Below, piece after piece: positions 9,465 to 18,712 of a DNA stretch of 64,000 bases (its first letter is position 1; each line of letters starts with the position of its first letter). This DNA comes from Saccharothrix sp. ALI-22-I (lineage in GTDB: Bacteria > Actinomycetota > Actinomycetes > Mycobacteriales > Pseudonocardiaceae). The notes under the pieces are model-generated. The model was not told where the DNA came from, made no database searches, and saw only the letters and a program-made list of their open reading frames with translations. The stretch covers positions 62,001 through 126,000 of the forward strand of contig NZ_MTQP01000055.1 of assembly GCF_001984175.1 (NCBI RefSeq). The letters are read 5' to 3'. Both the position numbers and the translations under genes were made by a program.

Positions 9465-10340
9465 CTACATCGCGCCTGCAATCTCGCGCTGGACGAATCT
9501 CCGGACGGTCGCGCGCACGGCTTCAGGCTGTTCGAGCCATGGCTCATGCCCGGCATTATCGATGGAGGTCAGGGGGACCTCCAGCCGCTCCGCCAGTGAC
9601 GCGAGTGCCGAGATCGGACGAGGATCACCAGCACCGCCGATGATCTCCACCGCCGCCGGAAGGCGCGTGCGCAATTCGTCCAGGTGGTCGTCGAGCGGAT
9701 CGGCGCGATTGTCTCTGCCCAGATCTCGATTCATCGACCAGTTGATTGGCCTCCGTTGCTTCGCGCTCTGAGCGGCCCATTCCCAGCCGTGCTCCGTGTC
9801 CACGTGGTCGGTGAACCACGACAAGGTGAGCAGTTCCTGCTCCTGCTCCTCGGTGCGGGACCGCAATTCATCCAGTTCGCGGTGTCGGTCGCGCTGGGCG
9901 GGCGTTGTACGGCGGTTGCGTTCCGCTCGGTCTGCCTTGCGCCAGTCGCCGACAAACGGCCCGCACATGAGTAGTAGCGCCCCAACCTTTTCCGGATGGG
10001 CCAGACAGAACCTGCAGGCGAGATCGGCCCCGTAGGAGTGTCCGACAATTATCGCCCTAGGCGCTTCCCAGATCTCCAGGAGCTCAGCGAGATCAGCGAC
10101 ATGTCGAGCCAGTGTGTGGCGCATCCGCCAGACGGACTGCCCGGTACCGCGCTGAAAATAGCGGTACGTAGGAGCGAGATCCGACACCATGGCGGCGACA
10201 TCGCCCAAGTAATCCGGCACGCCCGGCCCACCATGGAGCATCACCACCGGAGGTTTACGAGTCGCGTCCCCCGCCATTGACCAGCTAATCGACGCACCAT
10301 CAGACATTGGTGCCAGTCCATGCCGCTCTTTCAAGCTCAC
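9465..10340 (-). CDS. Alpha/beta hydrolase, proline-iminopeptidase-like
   Basis: A 291-residue alpha/beta hydrolase. The oxyanion motif HGGPG is near residue 36, the nucleophile elbow GHSYGAD carries the catalytic Ser, and GHEPW near the C-terminus supplies the catalytic His. The HGGPG form and the helical lid between the core strands fit the proline iminopeptidase/S33 group, but substrates vary widely in that group. The GTG at 10,340 gives the longest product; an ATG at 10,307 is also possible and neither has a strong ribosome site. It stands alone between two transposase remnants, so it is likely an accessory gene with its own promoter. Confidence 0.8.
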   Translation of the reverse strand: MSLKERHGLAPMSDGASISWSMAGDATRKPPVVMLHGGPGVPDYLGDVAAMVSDLAPTYRYFQRGTGQSVWRMRHTLARHVADLAELLEIWEAPRAIIVGHSYGADLACRFCLAHPEKVGALLLMCGPFVGDWRKADRAERNRRTTPAQRDRHRELDELRSRTEEQEQELLTLSWFTDHVDTEHGWEWAAQSAKQRRPINWSMNRDLGRDNRADPLDDHLDELRTRLPAAVEIIGGAGDPRPISALASLAERLEVPLTSIDNAGHEPWLEQPEAVRATVRRFVQREIAGAM

Positions 10341-10439
10341 TGGTGGAACTCTACACGAGCACCGGATACCGCCCTGGAGCAGCCTCGCCCGACCGGCACG
10401 TCAAACCACGGCGGCAATCCGGTGACTGTGCTACAGAAA

Positions 10440-10900
10440 TTCGGCGTACCTAGCCATGATGATGAGCAACCGGTTGGTGACTTCGCGTCTGACGGCGCCG
10501 ACGAACCGCTCGGCGTAGCAGTTGGCTCGCGGGCAGCGTGGTGGGTCTTTACGATCTCGATGCCGGCATCGGCGAAGACGGTGTCGAACGAGGCGGTGAA
10601 CTGGCTGGCCCGTCGCGGACCAGGAACCGGAAGTCGTCGGCCCGGTCGTCGAGGTCAATGAGCGGGTTGTGGGCTTGTTGGGTGGTTCATGGTCCGTCGG
10701 GGTTGGTGGTGGTGCCGAGGATGTGGACGTAGCGGGTGGCCGCCTAGAGCACGAAGAACACGTAGACCCGTTTGAGCGTGACGGCGCAGTCGACGTGGAA
10801 GACCTTGGATCCGGCGGTAGCCCCAGCCGGTGTTCTCCCTCGCCATCCGTTCGATCAGCGCCACGACGCGGTGTCGTCGACCGGTGGGGCGCCCGGTCCG
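10440..10900 (-). pseudogene. Integrase-core transposase remnant with frameshift
   Basis: Minus-strand fragments read MARENTGWGYRRIQG (about 10,850) and, in another frame, PRANCYAERFVGAVRREVT (about 10,500). Both come from the rve integrase domain of an IS3/IS481-type transposase. The frames do not join, the N-terminal HTH is missing, and the end after RREVTNRLLI departs from the family. The missing C-terminal stretch of the same family type (RRPHQVLQLTPPRPDHP) occurs separately at about 27.1 kb. Confidence 0.75.
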
Positions 10901-10989
10901 ATTTCGGGTAGGTCCGCTTCTTCGCGACCACTGGCACCGCCGCTCTACCGGCTACGACGACTTCGAGCGGCGCAGGTTCATCGGACTGT

Positions 10990-12441
10990 TCAGTCGATCT
11001 TCCAGCAATCCGTGATCTCGTCTGGCCCCCACACGAGGTCGACTTCGTCGGTGCCGATGTCCGCGCCGGACAGGGACACGACGGCCAGTCCGGAGCGGCC
11101 CGTTTCGTAGCCGGGGACGTGGTTGGCCGAGTGGCGAAGCGATTCGAGGTCGTGGCGGTCGAATGCACTGCCGATCCACTTGATCGACCCGGCGAAGTCG
11201 ATCCGACCGGCGACGGGGGAGCGGTCGGCTCCGACGAGGTCGACCTCGGGGTTGTGCTGCCGGTTCCACCAGCCGCCCACCACGGTGACGTCGGGCCAGG
11301 GCAATTCGCCGGCCTGCCCGGCGAGTTCCAGCGCTTCGCGGATCAGTGGTTCGACAGCCCGACCGCGCCAGCTGGTCCACCGGCGCTCCAGCACGCGTGC
11401 GCCGATCTGGGGACGTCCGCGGCGTGCCTGTTCCTGGATGGCGCGTCCGATGGTCAGGTAGAAGCGCAGGTTGCCATCGGCGACCCGGTAGAGCGCCGGT
11501 TTGCCAGACTTGGTCGACAGCGGGTGGTCCACCGCCAAGACCCGCTTCTCCTCTGTCAGCCGACGCAGCAGCGGCGACAGCGTCCCGGAGGGGATTTGTC
11601 CCTGGCCGCTTCCTGCGGTGGCGGCGATGTTGGCGTGGGTGCGGTTATCCCCACCGATCGACTCCACGACGCGATGAGCCTGGTCGGGCGCGGGGAACTC
11701 GGCCAGCAAGGCGGACTCCGGCACGCCGAACAACGGCGCCGCCGGGTCCTCGCATTCCCTGCGCAGGAAATCGGCCGGTGGCATGGCGTGGGGCCAGGTG
11801 CGGATGATGCCGGGTAGTCCGCCGGTGACGAGATGCGCATCGATCGCGTCCGCCGCGTCCAGGCCGAGGGCATGGCCGGTCTCGACGGGGTTGAGCGGTC
11901 CGAGCACGAGGTTGTCCGCGCGCCCGTAGAAGGGGCGGTCGTAGGCGGTGAGGCGCTCCATCATGTGCAGGTCGCTGCCCAGCAGTACCAGCAACACCGG
12001 GCACCGCGACCACAATCGGTCCCACGCGGTCTGCAACGCGCCGTCGAAGACCTCGTCCTGTTCCGCCAGCCATGGCAACTCGTCGAACACCACGACCGAC
12101 GGTGTCTCCGGCAGGGCCGCGCCCAGGACGCGGAACGCGTCGGGCCACCCGCCGGTGACTCCGGTGGGCGGCCCGACCTGTCCGGCGGCCAAAGACGAGT
12201 CGGCGAGTTCGGCGAGGAAGGTGGTGATCGACTCGACCGATGACGCACCTTTGGTGGCGGCGAAGTAGAAGTAGGGGACGTCGGCTCGGTCGCAGAACTC
12301 CTGCACGAGCCGCGACTTGCCCACCTGTCGTCGTCCGCGGATTGCGATCGCGGTCCCCTCTCGTGAGGTGATCACTCGATCGAGGCGCTTGTGCAGCAGG
12401 CGCAGTTCGGCCTGTCTGCCCACGAAACCTGACATGCGCAT
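10990..12441 (-). CDS. AAA ATPase with C-terminal DUF234-type domain
   Basis: A 483-residue protein of the archaeal-type ATPase family. Walker A is GRRQVGKS (about 36-43) and Walker B is VVVFDELPWL (about 125). A winged-helix segment follows near 270-310 (SGTLSPLLRRLTEEKRVLAV), and the C-terminal part has NPEVDLVGAD and a later acidic/Lys pattern like a PD-(D/E)XK nuclease fold (DUF234). Such proteins are widespread and often mobile; their role is not settled. The start ATG at 12,441 lies only 3 bases from a perfect inverted repeat that could be its operator. The transcript may therefore have a very short leader. Both flanks are transposase debris. Confidence 0.85.
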   Translation of the reverse strand: MRMSGFVGRQAELRLLHKRLDRVITSREGTAIAIRGRRQVGKSRLVQEFCDRADVPYFYFAATKGASSVESITTFLAELADSSLAAGQVGPPTGVTGGWPDAFRVLGAALPETPSVVVFDELPWLAEQDEVFDGALQTAWDRLWSRCPVLLVLLGSDLHMMERLTAYDRPFYGRADNLVLGPLNPVETGHALGLDAADAIDAHLVTGGLPGIIRTWPHAMPPADFLRRECEDPAAPLFGVPESALLAEFPAPDQAHRVVESIGGDNRTHANIAATAGSGQGQIPSGTLSPLLRRLTEEKRVLAVDHPLSTKSGKPALYRVADGNLRFYLTIGRAIQEQARRGRPQIGARVLERRWTSWRGRAVEPLIREALELAGQAGELPWPDVTVVGGWWNRQHNPEVDLVGADRSPVAGRIDFAGSIKWIGSAFDRHDLESLRHSANHVPGYETGRSGLAVVSLSGADIGTDEVDLVWGPDEITDCWKID

Positions 12442-12444
12442 GAT

Positions 12445-12461
12445 TGTAGATGGGATCTACA
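12445..12461. promoter_or_regulatory. Perfect inverted repeat at the DUF234-ATPase start codon
   Basis: TGTAGAT, a 3-base spacer GGG, then ATCTACA: a perfect 7-base inverted repeat ending 3 bases before the start codon of the minus-strand ATPase gene. A half-copy (CATCTAC) follows at about 12,469-12,475. Its placement suggests an operator overlapping the promoter or leader. The binding protein is unknown; the ATPase itself may contribute through its winged helix. Confidence 0.55.
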
Positions 12462-12479
12462 TAGACAGCATCTACGTTC

Positions 12480-13010
12480 TGAGGATGGGCCATTCTGCGA
12501 GGACGACCCGATCGACGTCGCCACCGGCGTCGATGTCCTGCGGGATGCGGCCGCGGTCGGCGACCTGTCTGCCGGTTCGACGGGCCCACGCCCGGACGGC
12601 TGTCGGGTCGACCATCCTGGTGACGTGCGGAGCGGACTGTGGTTGGTTGACGATCACGACACTGTCGCGCGCGGCGTCGCGGATCTCCTGGGGGGTGCGC
12701 GTGGTGTTGACCTCGGGGTGACCGGAGGGCAGGTGGCGCAGGGCGGCGCCGAGTTTGCTGTCGCGGAAGATGTTCTCGATGCCGGTGCGGTGCAGGTATC
12801 GGTGCCCGACCCGGGCGGCTTTGTCCGGTGTGGACACGTCGAGGTCGGTGAGGGCGAACGGGTATCCGTGGATCGCGTCGGCGTCGGCCAGCTCCTCCAG
12901 CGGGAGGGCGCGTTGGTCGGGGTGCGGCGCAGCCGGGAGCGGGGATCGGCCGAGACCCGGGAGATGTCGGGTCGGACCCGGCGGATCAGGAGGAAGGTCC
13001 TGGCCACCGC
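12480..13010 (-). pseudogene. IS1380-family transposase fragment, minus strand
   Basis: Two minus-strand frames together give a recognisable internal part of an IS1380 transposase: TFLLIRRVRPDISRVSADPR near 12,960-13,000, then GHRYLHRTGIENIFRDSKLG and ALRHLPSGHPEVNT near 12,690-12,820. There is a frame change between them. The N-terminal third is absent and the C-terminal end is on the other strand (next entry), so the element is rearranged and dead. Confidence 0.75.
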
Positions 13011-13185
13011 CGAGCCGAAGAAGCTGCGCTACCGGCTGCTACACGTCGCGGCCCGCATCACCCGCACCGTCAGACGCACCCGGCTGCGCATCGCCGAAGG
13101 CCGGCCCTGGGCCAGCGACCTGGTCAACGCGTTCACTCGGCTGACCGCGCTACCGCAACCAATCACCCGAACACCGGCCCACGTC
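12985..13185 (+). pseudogene. IS1380-family transposase C-terminal fragment, plus strand
   Basis: On the plus strand the residues TAEPKKLRYRLLHVAARITR, then RIAEGRPWASDLVNAF and RLTALPQP, match the C-terminus of IS1380 transposases. The fragment points away from the rest of the same gene on the minus strand, and the two meet at about 13,000. This implies an inversion or partial duplication inside an old IS copy. Confidence 0.75.
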
Positions 13186-13507
13186 CCGACGAGCAGCCGG
13201 CGGAGGACCCCGGCCACCACGCCGGGCCATCAGCATGCCCGCGAACTCCAGCGAACCTCTTCCGAGATCGACTGCCCGGATCGCGGCCTTGATCAACGGT
13301 TGGCGAAAAGGCTGAGGTCAGCTTGACCGCCGCCGAGCCTCGGCGAGGCCCAGCGTCTCACGTGGGACTTCCCAAGAAAACCTTCCTGTTACATCTTGAC
13401 GCGGTCGTTGTTATCGTTCACAGTTCGCGTGGCGCGTTCAGTCGTACCGCTGGTTGGCTACTGACACCTATACCCCTACATATTCCTGCACGGATCGTCC
13501 TCGGAAA

Positions 13508-13521
13508 TGTTAGCGCTAACA
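13508..13521. promoter_or_regulatory. LacI-type operator upstream of the GH62 gene
   Basis: TGTTAGCGCTAACA is a perfect 14-base palindrome with the central CG typical of LacI-family operators that control polysaccharide-degradation genes in actinomycetes. It lies about 100 bases before the arabinofuranosidase start. No LacI regulator gene is in the window, so control would be in trans, presumably induction by arabinoxylan breakdown products. Confidence 0.65.
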
Positions 13522-13622
13522 CGTCGCTTCCGGGCAGTTATCCGTGCGCGGGTGTCGTCGGGGTCCGCGCCGATGCGGCCCGCCTCATGTCGGCGGCCCC
13601 AAACGATGAAAGGAACGATGCT

Positions 13623-15116
13623 ATGTCGGTTGGGTTTGCGCGCACCGCGAGGTGGCGCCGTCGGTGGCGGCCGGGGTTGGCCGCTGCGGCAGTCGTGGCG
13701 GTCCTGGGCGGGCTGCTCACGGTGGCCACGACGCCGGCGTCGGCCGCCACGGTGGACACCACCGCCTGGTACGTACTGGTGAACCGCAACAGCGGCAAGG
13801 CGTTGGACGTGGCGGGCGTGAGCAGCGCCGACGGCGCCGCGGTCACGCAGTGGGCCCGGCACGACGGGACCAACCAGCAGTTCCAGTTCGTGGACTCCGG
13901 CGGCGGCTACTACCGGATCAAGGCGCGGCACTCCGGCAAGGTGATCGACGTGTCCGGCTGGTCGACGGCCGACGGTGCCGCCATCCACCAGTGGACCGAC
14001 GGCAACGGCGCCAACCAGCAGTTCCGGCTGGCCGACTCCGACAGCGGCTACGTGCGCCTGGTCAACCGCAACAGCGGCAAGGTCGCCGAGGTGCAGAACG
14101 CCTCGACCGCCGACGGCGCCGGCGTCGTGCAGTACAGCGACTGGGGCGGCAGCAACCAGCAGTGGCAGCTCGTCCGGGTCGGCGGGGGCAGCGGCACGTG
14201 CGCTCTTCCGTCGACGTACCGCTGGACATCGACCGGCCCGTTGGCAAACCCGAGCGCGGGGTGGGTCGCGCTCAAGGACTTCACCGCCGTGAAGCACAAC
14301 GGCCAGAACCTCGTCTATGCCACGACGCACAACGGCCTCGCCGGTGAGCAGGGGCGCTGGGAATCGACGGCCTTCAGCCCCTTCACGAACTGGTCCGACA
14401 TGGCGTCGGCCACCCAGAACAGAATGTCCTTCGGTGCCGTCGCGCCGACGCTGCTCTACTTCGCCCCGAAGAACATCTGGGTGCTCGCCTACCAGTGGGG
14501 TTGGCCGGATACCTTCTCCTACCGCACCTCTAGCGACCCCACCAACCCCAACGGCTGGGGCCCGCAGCAGCAGCTGTTCACGGGTACCCTCCCCGCAGGG
14601 GCCCCTCTCGACCAGACGCTCATCGCCGACGGCACGAACATGTACATGTTCTTCGCCGACGACCTCGGCGGCATCTACCGCGCCAGCATGCCCATCGGGA
14701 ACTTCCCGGGCAGCTTCGGTTCGTCGTACACGAAGATCATGAGCGACACGCCGGAGAACCTGTTCGAGGCGGTCGAGGTCTACAAGGTCAAGGACCAGAA
14801 CCAGTACCTCATGATCGTCGAGGCGCAGGGGTCGAACGGGCGCTTCTTCCGCTCGTTCACCGCCACCAGCCTGGGCGGCACGTGGACACCGCAGGCCGAC
14901 ACCCAGAGCAACCCCTTCGCCGGCAAGGCCAACAGCGGCGCCACCTGGACCAACGACATCAGCCACGGTGACCTGGTCCGCACCAACCCCGACCAGACCA
15001 AGACCATCGACCCCTGCAACCTCCAGTTCCTCTACCAGGGACGCGACCCGCGCTCCGACGGCATGGAGTACGGCCTCCTGCCGTACCGGCCGGGCGTGCT
15101 GACCCTGCAGCGCTAG
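13623..15116 (+). CDS. Secreted GH62 alpha-L-arabinofuranosidase with N-terminal CBM13
   Basis: A 497-residue exoenzyme. The start ATG 13,623 has GAAAGGA about 8 bases upstream. An Arg-rich n-region, a hydrophobic core and ASA form a signal peptide (about 1-40). Residues about 45-190 are a ricin-type beta-trefoil (CBM13) with the repeated NRNSGKxxxV and ATSADGA/Q.W pattern in three copies. Residues about 195-497 are the GH62 catalytic domain ([38 protein letters not shown]). GH62 enzymes remove arabinose side chains from arabinoxylan. The catalytic acids are probably the Asp in LKDFT and the Glu in FEAVE, from family knowledge. A LacI-type operator precedes it and a strong hairpin follows. 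Confidence 0.93.
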   Translation: MSVGFARTARWRRRWRPGLAAAAVVAVLGGLLTVATTPASAATVDTTAWYVLVNRNSGKALDVAGVSSADGAAVTQWARHDGTNQQFQFVDSGGGYYRIKARHSGKVIDVSGWSTADGAAIHQWTDGNGANQQFRLADSDSGYVRLVNRNSGKVAEVQNASTADGAGVVQYSDWGGSNQQWQLVRVGGGSGTCALPSTYRWTSTGPLANPSAGWVALKDFTAVKHNGQNLVYATTHNGLAGEQGRWESTAFSPFTNWSDMASATQNRMSFGAVAPTLLYFAPKNIWVLAYQWGWPDTFSYRTSSDPTNPNGWGPQQQLFTGTLPAGAPLDQTLIADGTNMYMFFADDLGGIYRASMPIGNFPGSFGSSYTKIMSDTPENLFEAVEVYKVKDQNQYLMIVEAQGSNGRFFRSFTATSLGGTWTPQADTQSNPFAGKANSGATWTNDISHGDLVRTNPDQTKTIDPCNLQFLYQGRDPRSDGMEYGLLPYRPGVLTLQR

Positions 15117-15229
15117 CCAGTGGCGTGACGCAGGTCCGACTCCGGTTTTCTTGACGTCCGCGGGCATCGACGTACGCCGAACCGGGTGAGCGTCACGGCG
15201 AGCGATCAGGAACGTGTGGAGCATGAGCG

Positions 15230-15260
15230 GGCGGGCTCGGCGCAAGGCCGAGCCCGCCCG
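15230..15260. terminator. Strong hairpin terminator after the GH62 gene
   Basis: GGGCGGGCTCGGC, a 5-base loop GCAAG, then GCCGAGCCCGCCC: a perfect 13-base GC stem. It sits between the plus-strand GH62 gene and the convergent minus-strand B3/B4 gene, so it probably serves both. There is no U-tract, as usual in high-GC actinomycetes. Confidence 0.75.
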
Positions 15261-15377
15261 CGCACGCAGAGAACTCGGAATGACGGTCGGGACCTGTGCG
15301 GCGAGATCGAGCAGGGCGGTGTTGCGTGCTGGCCGTGCTCGGATTCCGCATCTCGGGAGGCAGCCCTTCTGTCGTGG

Positions 15378-16079
15378 TCAGACGACGAACTCCGGGTTCG
15401 AGCGGCTCAGCACGGCGGTCTTCGCATTGGTCGACCAGGCGGTGGACAGCTCGTCGGTGAGGGTGGCGACGAGCCGGTGGATGTCGTCGGGGGCGGTGTC
15501 GTGCAAGGCTTCCGCGACAATCAGGGCGGTGTTCGTCGTTGGTGAGACGGCGGAGCGGCCGCTCTGGCGGTTGGTCCATCGACGGGCGTGGGCGTTCCCG
15601 GCCGCATCGACGAAGGTCACCTCACCGGGCTGGGGGTTCTCGGTCGTCCCGCCGAAGGTCACGTAGGTCTCCTCGCCGGTTGCGTGGCGAACCTCGAGGG
15701 AGTCGACGATCTCGGCGACGTCGAGCACCGCCACCGGGATCGCGAACGCCATCGAGACCGCGTTGCACAGGTCGACCAGCGGGTGGATGCTCGGCAGTGC
15801 TCCTTCCTTGCGGAAGCGCCGCAGCAGTGACTCCGAGGCGCACCGGTACTGCGTCGGCTTGAGCCCCAGCCGGGCGTACGCCCGACGCCACGCCTGGATC
15901 TCGGGCAGCTCCGACTCGCCTGAGCCAGCGAGCCGTCGCTCGGCGACGAGGCCGTACGCGGCGACCTGCCGGGCGACGTCGCGGTCCCGGCTGATCCCCT
16001 CGACGTACAGCACACCGGGAACGAGCGCGGGAAAGTCGTGCCACAGCTCGTCGGAATGGCGGAAGCGCAAGGGTTTCAT
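15378..16079 (-). CDS. B3/B4 tRNA-binding-domain protein
   Basis: A 233-residue stand-alone B3/B4 domain, the fold that PheRS beta uses for editing (SELPEIQAWRRAYARLGLKP and SLLRRFRKEG are characteristic). Free-standing copies are thought to act as trans-editing or aminoacyl-tRNA checking proteins, but their substrates are mostly unknown. It is coupled to the upstream LysE gene: the LysE TGA overlaps its ATG. The pair is divergent from a MocR regulator, so an amino-acid-related function under MocR control is likely. Confidence 0.85.
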   Translation of the reverse strand: MKPLRFRHSDELWHDFPALVPGVLYVEGISRDRDVARQVAAYGLVAERRLAGSGESELPEIQAWRRAYARLGLKPTQYRCASESLLRRFRKEGALPSIHPLVDLCNAVSMAFAIPVAVLDVAEIVDSLEVRHATGEETYVTFGGTTENPQPGEVTFVDAAGNAHARRWTNRQSGRSAVSPTTNTALIVAEALHDTAPDDIHRLVATLTDELSTAWSTNAKTAVLSRSNPEFVV

Positions 16080-16681
16080 CCTCCCGAGAAGGCCAGTTTG
16101 GCGCTGAGCGCGACGAACGCCGCGGCGAAGGTGCGCCGTACCCAGGCCATTATTCGAGGTCGGGCGAGCACCTTGTGGCGGACGGCGGCGGCGAACGCGC
16201 CGTAGCCGGCGAAGACCACGAACGTCAGCACCATGAACACCGCGCTCAGCTCGACCATGCGGGCGACGGGGTCGCCGGGCCGGACGAACTGTGGCAGGAA
16301 CGCGACGAAGAAGATCGTGAGCTTCGGGTTCAGGATGTTGACCAGGATGCCGGACAGGATCACCTTGGCGGCCGAGCGGGGCGCGGCGTCGGTCGCCACG
16401 GCCAGCTCGTCCCGGTCGCGCAGCGTGCTCCACGCCAGGTAGAGCAGGTAGGCGACACCCAGGTAGGTCAGGATCCGGAACGCCAACGCGCTCGTGTGCA
16501 GCAATGCGGCAAGGCCGGTGATCGCCGCCGTCACGTGCGGGACGATCCCGAGCGTGCAGCCGGCCGCCGCCACCAGGCTGGCGCGGGTGCCGCGGGAGAG
16601 CCCCGCCGCCACCGTGTACAGCACACCGGTGCCTGGCGTGGCCACGACGACCAGCGACGTGAGCAGGAACTCAACACTCAT
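16076..16681 (-). CDS. LysE-family amino-acid exporter
   Basis: A 201-residue membrane protein with about six hydrophobic helices. The N-terminus SLVVVATPGTGVLYTVAAGL is the LysE/RhtB signature, and GCTLGIVPHV and NPKLTIFFVAFLPQF are further family motifs. LysE/RhtB proteins export amino acids or their analogues. The start ATG 16,681 faces the MocR start across only 29 bases, so the promoters overlap, and the stop overlaps the B3/B4 start. Confidence 0.9.
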   Translation of the reverse strand: MSVEFLLTSLVVVATPGTGVLYTVAAGLSRGTRASLVAAAGCTLGIVPHVTAAITGLAALLHTSALAFRILTYLGVAYLLYLAWSTLRDRDELAVATDAAPRSAAKVILSGILVNILNPKLTIFFVAFLPQFVRPGDPVARMVELSAVFMVLTFVVFAGYGAFAAAVRHKVLARPRIMAWVRRTFAAAFVALSAKLAFSGG

Positions 16682-16710
16682 GCGGTCCACCCTGCTGCAA
16701 GACTGGTCCG

Positions 16711-18186
16711 GTGAACAGGTCCAAACCGGAGCTGTCTGACAGGTCCATAACGGCCGGGTCGGACTTCCTCCAGCTCGACGTCGGCGAGGCCCCGGCCGGC
16801 GGTCGGTCGGCATGGCTCGCCCAGCGGCTGCGGCTGGCGATCGCCGACGGCAGCCTCCCGGTCGGCAGTCGGTTGCCGCCCACCCGCGTCCTGGCGACCG
16901 AGTTGCGGGTGTCCAGAGGCGTGGTCATCGAGGCGTACCGGCGGCTGGTGGAGGACGGGCACGTCGCCGGCCGGGGACGTGCTGGCACGGTGGTCGTGGG
17001 TGGGGTGGATCGCTCGTTCACGCCCGCCTGCCGGGCCACGAGCCCGGCGCGGATCGGCACGGTGTTCGGCAGCCCGCCGGGCGCCGACGTCTTCGACACG
17101 CTGCGCGCCGCCGACGCGCGGATCGACCTGTCTCCCGGTGTGCCCGACCTGACCGCGTTCCCCCGAACGGCGTGGCTACGTGCCGAGCGGGCGGTGCTCG
17201 GGGAGCTGTCGCCGAGTGCCTTCGGCTACGGCGATCCACGCGGGACGCCGGCACTGCGGCTGGCCGTCGCGCGCTGGCTGGCGCGCTACCGGGGGATCAG
17301 GGTCGACCCGGACGAGGTGGTCGTGGTCGCCGGGGTGGCCCAGGCGCTCGTGCTACTCGCGGAGATCCTCCGCGCGGACGGGATCACGGAGCTGGCCGTG
17401 GAGGACCCCGGCTCGCTCGGCGCCCGACAGCACCTGCGCCACCTGGGCCTCGCCACCCCGCCGGTCCCCGTCGACACCGACGGGATCCGGGTGACCGACC
17501 TGTGTGCGCAGGGATCGCCGGCCGTGCTGCTGACCCCGGCGCACCAGTTCCCGACCGGTGTGGTGCTCGGTGGTGAACGTCGCCGCGAGCTCATCGCCTG
17601 GGCTGAGTCGGGCGGCCTGGTCGTGGAGGACGACTACGACGCCGAGCACCGCTACGACCGGCCGCCGGTGCCCGCGCTCCGGTCGATGCTGCCCGAACGG
17701 GTCTGCTACACCGGAAGCGTGTCCAAGCTGCTAGCACCGGCGCTGCGGGTGGGATGGGCACTCGTGCCGAGCCGCTACCTGTCGGCACTCGTCGACGCCA
17801 AGCGCTACGCCGACCTCGGCAACGCCGCGCTGCCGCAGCTGGTGCTGGCCCACCTGATGGAGTCGGGCGAGCTCGAGCGACAGCTGCGCTTCGTCCGCAG
17901 GCGTCACCGCCGCAAACGCGACGCCATGATCACGGCGATCACGACCCACCTACCGCACGCGGTGGTGCACGGCGCGGCGGCGGGCCTACACCTGATGATC
18001 ACGTTCGACGCCGAACTGTCCGATGTGGACCTGGCGGCCGCGGCCCTGGCTCGAGGGGTGAAGACACAGCCGCTGTCCTGGCACCGGCAACGGCCCGGCC
18101 CACCCGGACTCGTACTGGGCTACGGCGCCAGCACCACCATCGAGATCACCGAAGGCATCACCGCGATCGCCGACGCCCTGCACTGA
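16711..18186 (+). CDS. MocR/PdxR-type GntR regulator with aminotransferase-like domain
   Basis: A 491-residue fusion. An N-terminal GntR winged helix (about 25-95, LAQRLRLAIADGSLPVGSRL and LATELRVSRGVVIEAYRRL) is joined to a fold-type I aminotransferase domain with the PLP lysine in TGSVSKLLAPALRVGW. MocR proteins sense PLP or an amino compound and usually control the divergent neighbour, here LysE and B3/B4. The GTG start has no clear ribosome site and the intergenic gap is 29 bases, so a leaderless mRNA is likely. It may sense the amino acid that LysE exports. Confidence 0.92.
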   Translation: MNRSKPELSDRSITAGSDFLQLDVGEAPAGGRSAWLAQRLRLAIADGSLPVGSRLPPTRVLATELRVSRGVVIEAYRRLVEDGHVAGRGRAGTVVVGGVDRSFTPACRATSPARIGTVFGSPPGADVFDTLRAADARIDLSPGVPDLTAFPRTAWLRAERAVLGELSPSAFGYGDPRGTPALRLAVARWLARYRGIRVDPDEVVVVAGVAQALVLLAEILRADGITELAVEDPGSLGARQHLRHLGLATPPVPVDTDGIRVTDLCAQGSPAVLLTPAHQFPTGVVLGGERRRELIAWAESGGLVVEDDYDAEHRYDRPPVPALRSMLPERVCYTGSVSKLLAPALRVGWALVPSRYLSALVDAKRYADLGNAALPQLVLAHLMESGELERQLRFVRRRHRRKRDAMITAITTHLPHAVVHGAAAGLHLMITFDAELSDVDLAAAALARGVKTQPLSWHRQRPGPPGLVLGYGASTTIEITEGITAIADALH

Positions 18187-18445
18187 CAAGTCCCTGATTA
18201 CCGCCTACCGCTGAGGGCGGATCCTGTGTGATGCCGCGGCCGACGGGCTCGCCGGACTCGATCCTGCGGTGCACGACCTTGCCAACAAAGCACATCGTTG
18301 TTGGTGGGTGATGGCCCACAGGTCAGCGGCGCGCCGACTGCCCTCGACGATCCCCGGGGTGCGGGTGACACTGCCGTCCTTCGCTCACTTGGCGAGGATC
18401 TTCCCCTGCGGTTGACCGTCCGATGTTGGCGGCACCCGCCGCCGC

Positions 18446-18700
18446 GTGAACGACGGCATGGAGGTCGAAGGCCGGACTGTCGTGGTCAGTGGCGGAGCAG
18501 ACCAGGTGTTACGGGTGTGGGACACGGAGACAGGCGAACTCCGCGCGGCGTACGGCGGTCACGCGGATCCGATCCTGACCGTTGGCTGTACCCAAGTTGG
18601 CGCCAGGTCGATCGCGGTCACGGGCAGGTCGGACGGTGTCCTGCGATTCTGGGACCTCGCCGCCGGCACGCTCCTGGCCACTCCTGGCGTGCGGGCGTAG
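18446..18700 (+). pseudogene. WD40-repeat fragment
   Basis: About 84 residues with two WD40 blades (SGGADQVLRVWDTETGELRA and TGRSDGVLRFWDLAAGTLLA). A functional propeller needs about seven, and I see no coding continuation on either side. It looks like the residue of a large WD40 protein, perhaps an NTPase-WD40 type. The preceding 18,187-18,445 shows nothing recognisable. Confidence 0.6.
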
Positions 18701-18712
18701 TGAACGACAAAA

